This document shows positions 1 through 5,812 of a DNA stretch of 6,195 nucleotides, one piece after another. The stretch is from the NCBI GenBank assembly GCA_011391655.1, contig JAABQE010000286.1, forward strand, positions 1-6,195. Direction: 5' to 3'. Origin of the DNA: Hydrogenophilales bacterium (lineage in GTDB: Bacteria > Pseudomonadota > Gammaproteobacteria > Burkholderiales > Thiobacillaceae). Numbering within the stretch: position 1 is the stretch's first letter; the number at the start of each line of letters is the position of its first letter. The position numbers were made by a program, and so were the translations under genes. Below the pieces are notes generated by a model. The model was not told where the DNA came from. It made no database searches and saw only the letters and a program-made list of their open reading frames with translations.

Positions 1-641
1 GTGATGTTCTTCACCACGCCCTTGACGATGGTGCCTTCTTTCAGGTTTTCCATCATCGCTTCGCGATCGGCACCCATGGTCTCTTCCAGCACAGCACGGC
101 GTGACACCACGACGTTGTTGCGCTTGCGGTCAAGCTTGATGACCTTGAATTCCATTTCCTTGTATTCGAAGGGCGTGGTGTCCTTGACCGGACGCGTATC
201 CACCAGCGAACCCGGCAGGAAGGCGCGCAGACCACCCACCAGCACCGTCAAACCACCCTTGACCTTACCCTGCACCATACCGGTAACGATACGACCTTCG
301 TTCATGGCCACTTCCAGATCCAGCCACGCAGCCAGTTTCTTGGCGCGTTCGCGCGACAGCTTGGTTGCACCGAAGCCGTCTTCGATCGACTCGATCGCAA
401 CAGCCACGAAATCACCAATCTTGGCTTCGATTTCACCCAGATCGTTCTTGAACTCTTCGATTGGAATCAGGCTCTCGGATTTGAGGCCGGCATTCACCGT
501 CACGAAGTTGCCGTCGATGCCGACGATTTCAGCGGTGATGACTTCGCCCTGGCGCATTTCCTGGTGCTCGAGGGACTCCTCAAACATCGCAGCAAAGTTG
601 TCCATGGAATCCAGATTGGTAGAAGCGGTAGCAGTAGACAT
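1..641 (-). CDS. rpsA: 30S ribosomal protein S1, 5' part (runs off window)
   Basis: Ribosomal protein S1 binds mRNA at the 30S platform and helps structured or weakly Shine-Dalgarno-led messages to start translation. The first 213 codons plus two bases lie here; the full family length is about 560 residues with six S1 repeats. Visible are S1 repeat 1 (about residues 30-97, with GLKSES at 52-57 and LSR at 95-97), repeat 2 (about 117-182, with GKVKGG at 125-130, RAFLPGSLVD at 139-148 and RNNVVVSRR at 174-182), and the opening of repeat 3 (KGVVKNI at 207-213). These match E. coli S1 closely. The ATG at 641 is chosen because AAGAAGG lies six bases upstream. It gives an N-terminus about 12 residues longer than E. 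coli S1; the in-frame ATG at 605 (Met13) would match the E. coli length but has no ribosome-binding site. The gene follows cmk, as usual in proteobacteria. Identity is very secure. Confidence 0.97.
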   Translation of the reverse strand, partial: MSTATASTNLDSMDNFAAMFEESLEHQEMRQGEVITAEIVGIDGNFVTVNAGLKSESLIPIEEFKNDLGEIEAKIGDFVAVAIESIEDGFGATKLSRERAKKLAAWLDLEVAMNEGRIVTGMVQGKVKGGLTVLVGGLRAFLPGSLVDTRPVKDTTPFEYKEMEFKVIKLDRKRNNVVVSRRAVLEETMGADREAMMENLKEGTIVKGVVKNI

Positions 642-725
642 TAAAAACCTTCTTGGTCCGTCGGTGAGGACGGGGTTAGTTGCACATCGTCGATCCGCAG
701 GGCGCGGAACCGACACGAAAAAACA
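642..725 (-). promoter_or_regulatory. cmk-rpsA intergenic leader, candidate S1 autoregulatory RNA
   Basis: This 84-base gap is the only intergenic space in the window. In the minus-strand RNA there is a 5-bp hairpin UCCGC/GCGGA with a 5-base loop (708-694). A second 5-bp hairpin, CCGUC/GACGG with a 6-base loop (673-658), ends three bases before the AAGAAGG site. In addition, GUCGGU (714-709) is perfectly complementary to ACCGAC (665-660). That long-range helix would stack directly on the first hairpin and would break the second. In E. coli the folded rpsA leader mediates autogenous repression by S1. The same role here is inferred from position and foldability only. Any rpsA promoter must lie here or inside cmk; none with a good match to both sigma-70 boxes was seen. 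Confidence 0.4.
648..654 (-). promoter_or_regulatory. Ribosome-binding site of rpsA
   Basis: On the minus strand the sequence AAGAAGG is followed by TTTTTA and the ATG at 641, a spacing of six bases. It contains AGAAGG, one base away from AGGAGG. This decides the rpsA start in favour of 641 over the in-frame ATG at 605. The E. coli rpsA message is known for a poor Shine-Dalgarno sequence, so a fairly good one here is a small difference. Confidence 0.7.
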
Positions 726-1421
726 TCACTTACTTCTTGTTGGCTCGGTACATGAAGCCGCTGTGCATGAAGCATAGTGCGCCAGCACGGCCTGCACGGC
801 TGATTCGATGTCCATCAAGGTGGTATCGAGAAACAACGCATCCGGTGCAGGTTTCAGGGGAGCCACCAAACGGGCGGTATCCCGCGCATCGCGCGCCTGC
901 ATGTCCGCAACAAGGGCGGGTAGACTAGCAGAGTTTCCCTTGCCGATCAACTGCTTATACCGCCGTTCGGCGCGCGCTTCCGCACTGGCGGTGAGGAAAA
1001 CCTTGGCCACCGCGTCCGGGAAGATCACCGTGCCCATATCGCGGCCGTCGGCCACCAAACCAGGCGCCTGCCGGTAGGCGCGCTGGCGGTCGAGCAGCGC
1101 CGCGCGCACCGCAGGCAGCGCCGCCACTTTTGACGCACCCTCGCCCACCGTCTCGGCGCGGATCGCGTCGCTGACATTCCCGTCCGCCAGCCACACCGCG
1201 CCATCGCGAAAGGTCGCGGGCAGCGCCGCTGCCAGCGCCGCCACCCGCGCCTCGTCATCCAGCGCCACGCCATTTTTCATCGCCGACAACGCGGTCAGCC
1301 GGTACAGTGCGCCGCTATCCAGAAAATGAAAGCCGAGCACAGCCGCGACCCGTTCGGCCACGGTGCCCTTGCCTGAGGCCGAAGGGCCGTCGATCGTAAT
1401 AACCGGAGCGAGCTGCGTCAT
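726..1421 (-). CDS. cmk: Cytidylate kinase (CMP/dCMP kinase)
   Basis: Cmk phosphorylates CMP and dCMP with ATP in the cytoplasm, recycling CMP for RNA, DNA and CDP-lipid precursors. The 231-residue product has the P-loop GPSASGKGT at 12-20, the nucleotide-monophosphate site DSGALYR at 35-41, the signature DGRDMGT at 124-130, and a C-terminal RDARD...APLKPAPDA stretch matching the E. coli enzyme (227 residues). The ATG at 1421 is chosen because it overlaps the aroA stop as ATGA, has AGGA (1433-1430) eight bases upstream, and gives a protein that begins like E. coli Cmk ([10 protein letters not shown]). An in-frame ATG at 1475 would add 18 residues inside aroA. The tail after HYA carries a small tandem duplication with two SCT triplets and is probably not part of the enzyme core. 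rpsA follows after 84 bases. Identity is secure. Confidence 0.96.
   Translation of the reverse strand: MTQLAPVITIDGPSASGKGTVAERVAAVLGFHFLDSGALYRLTALSAMKNGVALDDEARVAALAAALPATFRDGAVWLADGNVSDAIRAETVGEGASKVAALPAVRAALLDRQRAYRQAPGLVADGRDMGTVIFPDAVAKVFLTASAEARAERRYKQLIGKGNSASLPALVADMQARDARDTARLVAPLKPAPDALFLDTTLMDIESAVQAVLAHYASCTAASCTEPTRSK
744..773 (-). repeat. Imperfect 15-bp tandem duplication at the 3' end of cmk
   Basis: Two adjacent 15-base units on the minus strand, GCTTCATGCACAGCG (773-759) and GCTTCATGTACCGAG (758-744), agree at 12 of 15 positions. They encode ASCTA and ASCTE, so the Cmk C-terminus reads [15 protein letters not shown]. The unit keeps the reading frame. It lies beyond the conserved kinase core, so it looks like a recent, tolerated in-frame duplication. 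Confidence 0.6.
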
Positions 1422-2722
1422 TGCACGATTCCTGCGAACACCTTGAAATACGCCGGGAAGGTCTTGTTCACGCATGCTGGCTCATTGATGCGGATCGGAA
1501 CGCCGCCCAGCGTCACCAGCGACAAACACATCGCCATGCGGTGATCGTCGTAGGTGTCGATGACGGCGTTGGGAGTCAGTGTCTCCGGCGGCGTGATACG
1601 AATGTAATCCGCACCCTCCTCCACCGTCGCGCCGACTTTGCGCAATTCGGTCGCCATCGCCGCGATGCGGTCGGTTTCCTTGACGCGCCAACTGGCGATG
1701 TTGTTCAGCGTGGTCACGCCGTCGGCAAACAGCGCCGCCACCGCCAGCGTCATCGCAGCATCGGGGATGTGGTTGCAATCGAGCTCGATGGCATGAAGGC
1801 GGCCGCTGGCTGGCGCCCGAGCCTCAATCCAGTTCGGCCCCATTTCGATCTGCGCGCCCATCAGCGCCAGCGCATCGGCAAAACGCACATCGCCTTGAAC
1901 GCTATCACGGCCCACACCTTCGACCCTCACCGGGCCACCGCCGATGGCACCCGCTGCCAGAAAATACGACGCCGACGAAGCGTCGCCCTCAACCCAGATT
2001 TCGCCCGGGCTGTGATAGCGCGCCTGAGCCGGAACACTGAAGCGCTGCCAGCCATCCTGCTCAATTGAAACGCCAAAGCGGCGCAGCATCGCCAGCGTGA
2101 TCCCGATGTAGGGCCGGGAAATCAACTCGCCCACCACCTCAATACTGGTGGTGCGCTGCCGCAACGGTAGCGCCATCATCAGGCCAGTGAGAAACTGGCT
2201 CGACACATTGCCGCGCACCTGGGTGGCATCATTCGCCAGGGTCGCCGGGTGTATATGCAGCGGCGGGAAGCCGTCCTGGCCGAGATAATCAATCCGCGCA
2301 CCCAGCAGCCGCAGCGCATCGACCAAGTCGCCAATCGGCCGCTCGTGCATCCGCGCCACGCCCTTCAGCACATACTCGCCACCCGATAAGGCGCAGGCAG
2401 CCGTCAATGAACGAAACGCCGTTCCCGCATTGCCGAGAAACAACTCGGCCCGCTTTACAGGAAAGCCAGCGACCGGAAACGCACCGCCCACGCCCGTGAC
2501 GTCGTAATCGTCGCTGTCACCCATGCGGACCACACCCACGCCGAGCGTACGCAAGGCGTCGAGCATCACCCGGGTGTCATCCGAATCAAGCAGGGCGCAC
2601 ACCCGCGTGGTGCCTTCCGCTAGCGCCGCCAGCAGCAACACGCGATTGGAAATGCTTTTGGAGCCGGGTAAACGCAAGGTGCCGCTGGCCGAGCTACGTC
2701 CCGGCAAATCAATAAAATCCAT
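1418..2722 (-). CDS. aroA: 3-phosphoshikimate 1-carboxyvinyltransferase (EPSP synthase)
   Basis: AroA joins shikimate 3-phosphate and phosphoenolpyruvate to make EPSP, the sixth shikimate-pathway step and the glyphosate target. The 434-residue product has the family length and class I motifs: [10 protein letters not shown] at 18-27 (Lys22, same number as in E. coli), [13 protein letters not shown] at 94-106, ERPIG at 127-131, SSQ at 174-176, IPDAAMT at 319-325 (Asp321, equivalent to catalytic Asp313), VKETDR at 347-352 (Glu349, equivalent to Glu341), DDHRMAM at 392-398 and NKTFP at 419-423 (Lys420, equivalent to Lys411). All catalytic residues are present. The oddity is Ser105 (TCA, 2410-2408), where E. 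coli has Pro101. The ATG at 2722 is preferred: it shares one base with the tyrA stop (TGATG) and has AGGA six bases upstream. The TTG just before it (2725) would add one residue. Its stop overlaps the cmk start as ATGA. Confidence 0.97.
   Translation of the reverse strand: MDFIDLPGRSSASGTLRLPGSKSISNRVLLLAALAEGTTRVCALLDSDDTRVMLDALRTLGVGVVRMGDSDDYDVTGVGGAFPVAGFPVKRAELFLGNAGTAFRSLTAACALSGGEYVLKGVARMHERPIGDLVDALRLLGARIDYLGQDGFPPLHIHPATLANDATQVRGNVSSQFLTGLMMALPLRQRTTSIEVVGELISRPYIGITLAMLRRFGVSIEQDGWQRFSVPAQARYHSPGEIWVEGDASSASYFLAAGAIGGGPVRVEGVGRDSVQGDVRFADALALMGAQIEMGPNWIEARAPASGRLHAIELDCNHIPDAAMTLAVAALFADGVTTLNNIASWRVKETDRIAAMATELRKVGATVEEGADYIRITPPETLTPNAVIDTYDDHRMAMCLSLVTLGGVPIRINEPACVNKTFPAYFKVFAGIVQ
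1430..1433 (-). promoter_or_regulatory. Ribosome-binding site of cmk, inside the end of aroA
   Basis: AGGA on the minus strand lies eight bases before the cmk ATG at 1421, within the last codons of aroA. With the ATGA stop/start overlap it supports the 231-residue start and translational coupling to aroA. Confidence 0.55.
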
Positions 2723-3588
2723 CAAGAATCCTGTGTCTTTAGCCAGTTTTCACGTGCCGCGCGGGCACGCGAAAACATCTTCAACAATGCGTGGGCATCT
2801 TCCCCGGCCACCGCTTGGCGCAACGTCTGCAGCGCGGCAAGGTAGGCATCCAGCTCGGTCAGCAGTGCATCCCGATTCGCCAAGGCAATATCGCGCCACA
2901 TGTCCGGGCTACTGCCCGCGATGCGGGTGAAATCGCGGAAGCCACTGGCGGCGAAATGAAAGTAAGTGTCGCCATCGGCACGCTGCGCCAGTTCGTCCAC
3001 CAAGGCAAACGCGGCGAGGTGCGGCAGGTGGCTCACTGCGGCGAACACGCGATCGTGCTGCGCTGCATCCAGTATCTCGACTTGCGCCCCGGCTGCCTGC
3101 CACAGTGCCCTGACGGTTTCGAGTGCCTCGGCGCGGGTCTCGGCCAGTGGCGTGAGCACGATTTTCTTGCCCTGATACAAATCCGCGCGCGCAGCACCCG
3201 GCCCGCTTTGTTCGGAACCGGCAATGGGGTGGCCCGGGACGAAGTCTGCGAAGCGTGCGCCAAGCGCTGCGCGTGCAGCTTCAACCACATTGGCTTTCGT
3301 ACTACCAGCATCGGTGATGATTGCACCCGGTTTCAGATGGGGTGCCAACAGCCGCAACACGGTTTCGGTCTCGCCCACCGGCAATGCCAGCAGAATGCAA
3401 TCGGCTTGTCCCGCTTGAGCGTAATCGGCGACGCCATCAATCAATTCAAGCTCACGTGCGATGGTGAGCCGGGCCGGATTGCGACCCACGCCAAGCACGC
3501 GCCGCACCGCGCCCGATTTTTTGAGCGCCAGGGAAAACGAACCGCCGATCAGGCCCGTGCCGACGATGGCAAGCGTATCAACGATCAC
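2722..3588 (-). CDS. tyrA: Prephenate (or arogenate) dehydrogenase
   Basis: TyrA oxidatively decarboxylates prephenate to 4-hydroxyphenylpyruvate, or arogenate to tyrosine, using NAD(P)+. The 288-residue product has the nucleotide-binding GTGLIGGS at 10-17, DAGSTK at 93-98, the substrate-site [11 protein letters not shown] at 119-129 (His120, the conserved catalytic histidine), [13 protein letters not shown] at 178-190, and [13 protein letters not shown] at 216-228. A Rossmann domain (about 1-165) is followed by the helical dimerisation domain. There is no chorismate mutase domain as in E. coli TyrA, no ACT domain as in Bacillus, and no fusion to AroA as in Pseudomonas. Strand 2 ends in GVGRN (33-37) with no acidic residue, so NADP+ may be accepted; substrate choice cannot be read from sequence. 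Start is GTG at 3588, overlapping the hisC stop as GTGA. No convincing Shine-Dalgarno sequence is seen, which suggests dependence on hisC translation. Confidence 0.94.
   Translation of the reverse strand: MIVDTLAIVGTGLIGGSFSLALKKSGAVRRVLGVGRNPARLTIARELELIDGVADYAQAGQADCILLALPVGETETVLRLLAPHLKPGAIITDAGSTKANVVEAARAALGARFADFVPGHPIAGSEQSGPGAARADLYQGKKIVLTPLAETRAEALETVRALWQAAGAQVEILDAAQHDRVFAAVSHLPHLAAFALVDELAQRADGDTYFHFAASGFRDFTRIAGSSPDMWRDIALANRDALLTELDAYLAALQTLRQAVAGEDAHALLKMFSRARAARENWLKTQDS
2729..2732 (-). promoter_or_regulatory. Ribosome-binding site of aroA, inside the end of tyrA
   Basis: AGGA on the minus strand lies six bases before the ATG at 2722 and only three before the alternative TTG at 2725. 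The spacing favours the ATG. The site is within the last codons of tyrA, consistent with coupled translation. Confidence 0.55.
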
Positions 3589-4679
3589 AAACAGGCTTTC
3601 AGGGCATCGAGAAAGCGGGCATTTTGCCCAGCCAGTCCGACTGATACGCGCAAAAATTCAGGCAAGCCGTAATTGCCCACCGGCCGCACGATCACGCCGC
3701 GCTTCAGAAGTTCGCTATTGATCCGCGCAGCGTCGCCGACTTTCGCCAGCAGGAAATTGCCTTTCGACGGCACACTCTCCACGCCCAGCCCGGCGAGGCC
3801 CGCCACCAGTTGCGCCATGCCCGCAGTATTCAGCGCATAGCTGCGCGCCAGAAAATCGACATCGTCAAGCGCGGCTTCGGCCGCCGCAAGCGCAGGCGCA
3901 TTCACATTAAACGGATGGCGCACCCGGTTCAGTAAATCGATGACTTCTGCGCTGCCAAGTCCGTAGCCCACCCGCAGTCCAGCCAGCCCATACGCCTTGG
4001 AAAACGTGCGGACAATCAACAGATTGGGGAAACGCGCCAGCCAGGCAACGGTATCGCAACGCTCGGCGGGCGGCAAAAACTCGCCATAGGCTTCATCCAG
4101 CACCACCAGCACCTGCTGCGGCACGGTTTCGAGAAACGCTTCCAGTTCGGCCCACGGCAAAAAGGTGCCGGTCGGATTGTTGGGATTGGCGATCCATAGC
4201 ACACGGGTGTCGTCACGGATGGCGGCACGCATCGCATTCAGGTCGTGGCCGTAATCGGTTGCAGGCGCCGCAATGCCGTGCGCACCGACGGTTTGCGTGG
4301 CAAGAGGATAAACAGCGAAGGCATGTTGCGCATAAACCGAGGACGTGCCGGGCGACAGAAACGCCCGCGCAGCCATGTCCAGCACGTCGTTCGATCCGTT
4401 GCCCAGCACGATCTGGTTCGCTGCCACGTTCCATTTCGCCGCCAGTTTGGCCTTCAGCGCAAACCCTGCGCCGTCGGGATACAGCGCCATCTCGAACAGT
4501 GCGTCCTGCGCCGCTGCCAGTGCCAACGGGCTGGGGCCAAGCGGGTTTTCATTCGACGCCAGTTTGACGATATCGGCTTCGTTCAGCCCCAGTTCGCGTG
4601 CCAGCTCGGAGATGGGTTTACCGGGTTGATACGGAGCAATGGCGCGCACATGGGCCGGCGTTAAATCACAACAGTTCAT
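3585..4679 (-). CDS. hisC: HisC-family aminotransferase, likely aromatic/histidinol-phosphate aminotransferase
   Basis: A PLP-dependent class I/II aminotransferase of the histidinol-phosphate family, 364 residues, which is the usual length. Visible motifs are SNENPLGPSP at 42-51, YPDG at 67-70, GNGSNDVLD at 93-101, NPNNPTG at 165-171, DEAY at 195-198, RTFSKAYGLAGLRVGY at 224-239 with Lys228 as the PLP-binding lysine, and RPVGNYG at 332-338 followed by LRVS. HisC enzymes convert imidazole-acetol phosphate to histidinol phosphate. Many also transaminate phenylpyruvate, 4-hydroxyphenylpyruvate or prephenate. Lying between pheA and tyrA, and not in a his operon, this copy probably works mainly in phenylalanine and tyrosine synthesis, as proposed for the pheA-linked paralogue in Pseudomonas; that is inference from context. 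The ATG at 4679 overlaps the pheA stop as ATGA, and the stop overlaps the tyrA GTG as GTGA. No clear Shine-Dalgarno sequence precedes it. Confidence 0.93.
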   Translation of the reverse strand: MNCCDLTPAHVRAIAPYQPGKPISELARELGLNEADIVKLASNENPLGPSPLALAAAQDALFEMALYPDGAGFALKAKLAAKWNVAANQIVLGNGSNDVLDMAARAFLSPGTSSVYAQHAFAVYPLATQTVGAHGIAAPATDYGHDLNAMRAAIRDDTRVLWIANPNNPTGTFLPWAELEAFLETVPQQVLVVLDEAYGEFLPPAERCDTVAWLARFPNLLIVRTFSKAYGLAGLRVGYGLGSAEVIDLLNRVRHPFNVNAPALAAAEAALDDVDFLARSYALNTAGMAQLVAGLAGLGVESVPSKGNFLLAKVGDAARINSELLKRGVIVRPVGNYGLPEFLRVSVGLAGQNARFLDALKACL

Positions 4680-5809
4680 GACGACGCAGCAGGATAGGAA
4701 CCGAGAATGTTGAGAAAGGCGGCACGCGATTCAATTTCAGCCAACGCATCAGCCAGCCGGGGATCCTGGCGATGACCTTCGCACACGATAAAAAACAGAT
4801 ATTCCCAATTCCCCAAGCCCCGGTTTTCCTGCCGCGCCGGGCGCGATTCGAGTTTGCTCATGGAAATCCCGGCATCGGCCAGGGGTTGCAACAACGTCAC
4901 CACCGCACCTGGCTGATTGCGAACACCGACGACGAACGAGGTCTTATCGCGTCCCGACGGTGCGGAATCGGTTTTACCCAAGACCAGAAAACGGGTGGTG
5001 TTGCTGGCCTCGTCTTCGACACGCGCCGCCACAATGGCAAGCCCGTACAACTCGGCAGCCGCTTCGCTGCCCAGCGTCGCGGCATCGGGTTCGGCCGCCG
5101 CGCGCCGCGCACCCTCGCTGTTGCTGACGACGCTGATCCGCTCTGCCTCGAGCAGGTGACGCGTCAGCCAGTGCTGGCACTGGGCGAGCGACTGGGCATG
5201 ACCATAGACACGCTGAATGTCGTCCAGACCAACCTGCTGGTTGGTAGGCATCGCGCGCATCAGCATCTGGTGAATCGGCAGCATCACTTCGCCACAAATT
5301 TTAAGCGGGCTGGCGACGATGAGATCGAGCGTGCGCGATATCGCGCCTTCGGTGGAGTTTTCCACCGGCACCACGGCAAAATCGGCGCGTCCGGTTTCCA
5401 CCGCGTGAAAACAGGCATCGATGCTGGCTTCTGCCAGCGCATCGACTTCATGGCCAAATTGCTTATGCACGGCTTGCTGGGTGAAGGTGCCTGCAGGGCC
5501 GAGATACGCGACCCGCGTGGTTTGTTCGAGCGCGCGGCAAGCCGACATGATTTCGCGGATCAGGCGCTCGACGGTGTCACCCGACAGGGGGCCGGGATTG
5601 GCCGTACGCAAACGCTGGACGATCTGCGCCTCACGCTCGGGCCGGTAGATGACTTCACCGTTCTTGGCGCGTCCCACCTGCTGGGCAATCCCCGCGCGCT
5701 CCGACACCAGTTTCAGAATGGTGTCGTCGATCCCGTCGATGCGCGCACGCAGCGCCGCTAGTTCATTTGGTGCGCCTGACGCACCAGAATCATTGTTCGC
5801 CTCGCCCAT
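4676..5809 (-). CDS. pheA: Bifunctional chorismate mutase / prephenate dehydratase (P-protein)
   Basis: PheA converts chorismate to prephenate and then to phenylpyruvate, the committed phenylalanine branch. The 377-residue product has three parts. The AroQ chorismate mutase (about 16-96) shows Arg21, Arg38, Lys49 and Arg59-Glu60 at positions matching E. coli Arg11, Arg28, Lys39 and Arg51-Glu52. The prephenate dehydratase (about 99-280) shows AYLGPAGTFT at 101-110, VPVENSTEGAI at 147-157, YGHAQSLAQC at 202-211 and the catalytic TRF at 272-274. The ACT regulatory domain (about 290-375) shows GAVV at 301-304, in place of E. coli GALV, and ESRP at 321-324, both linked to phenylalanine feedback. 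About five extra residues (ENRGL, 328-332) seem inserted before NWEY. A polar N-terminal tail (1-15) precedes the mutase. The ATG at 5809 starts three bases after the serA stop, with no strong Shine-Dalgarno sequence. The stop overlaps hisC as ATGA. Confidence 0.97.
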   Translation of the reverse strand: MGEANNDSGASGAPNELAALRARIDGIDDTILKLVSERAGIAQQVGRAKNGEVIYRPEREAQIVQRLRTANPGPLSGDTVERLIREIMSACRALEQTTRVAYLGPAGTFTQQAVHKQFGHEVDALAEASIDACFHAVETGRADFAVVPVENSTEGAISRTLDLIVASPLKICGEVMLPIHQMLMRAMPTNQQVGLDDIQRVYGHAQSLAQCQHWLTRHLLEAERISVVSNSEGARRAAAEPDAATLGSEAAAELYGLAIVAARVEDEASNTTRFLVLGKTDSAPSGRDKTSFVVGVRNQPGAVVTLLQPLADAGISMSKLESRPARQENRGLGNWEYLFFIVCEGHRQDPRLADALAEIESRAAFLNILGSYPAASS

Positions 5810-5812
5810 GCT

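Noticed and set aside
603..605. Alternative rpsA start at the internal ATG (Met13)
   Set aside because: It would match the E. coli S1 length, but no ribosome-binding site precedes it, whereas the ATG at 641 has AAGAAGG at good spacing.
718..728. Run of six T just after the cmk stop (minus strand) as a terminator
   Set aside because: No GC-rich hairpin precedes the T run; the hairpins in the gap lie downstream of it, so it does not fit an intrinsic terminator.
771..776. TATGCT (minus strand) as a -10 box of an rpsA promoter inside cmk
   Set aside because: It matches only four of six consensus bases, and nothing like TTGACA lies about 17 bases upstream; not enough to call.
1..777. Long plus-strand open frame opposite rpsA and the leader
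   Set aside because: It is antisense to clear ribosomal protein S1 coding sequence and crosses the cmk-rpsA gap into cmk; its translation is Ser/Thr-rich and resembles no family. A shadow of S1 codon use.
1219..1233. 15-base near-perfect palindrome (7-bp arms, 1-base centre) in cmk
   Set aside because: It encodes an Ala-Ala-Leu-Pro-Ala stretch in an alanine-rich region where GCC/GGC-type words make such palindromes by chance.
1419..1475. Longer cmk start at the ATG at 1475
   Set aside because: It would add 18 residues not found in E. coli Cmk and overlap aroA deeply; the ATG at 1421 has a ribosome-binding site and the standard ATGA overlap.
2791..3672. Plus-strand open frame of about 290 codons opposite tyrA
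   Set aside because: It lies antisense to intact tyrA, is compositionally odd, has no ribosome-binding site, and is explained by GC-rich codon bias. The same applies to the 329-codon frame opposite pheA (4772-5761) and the 215-codon frame opposite aroA and the cmk junction (1421-2068).
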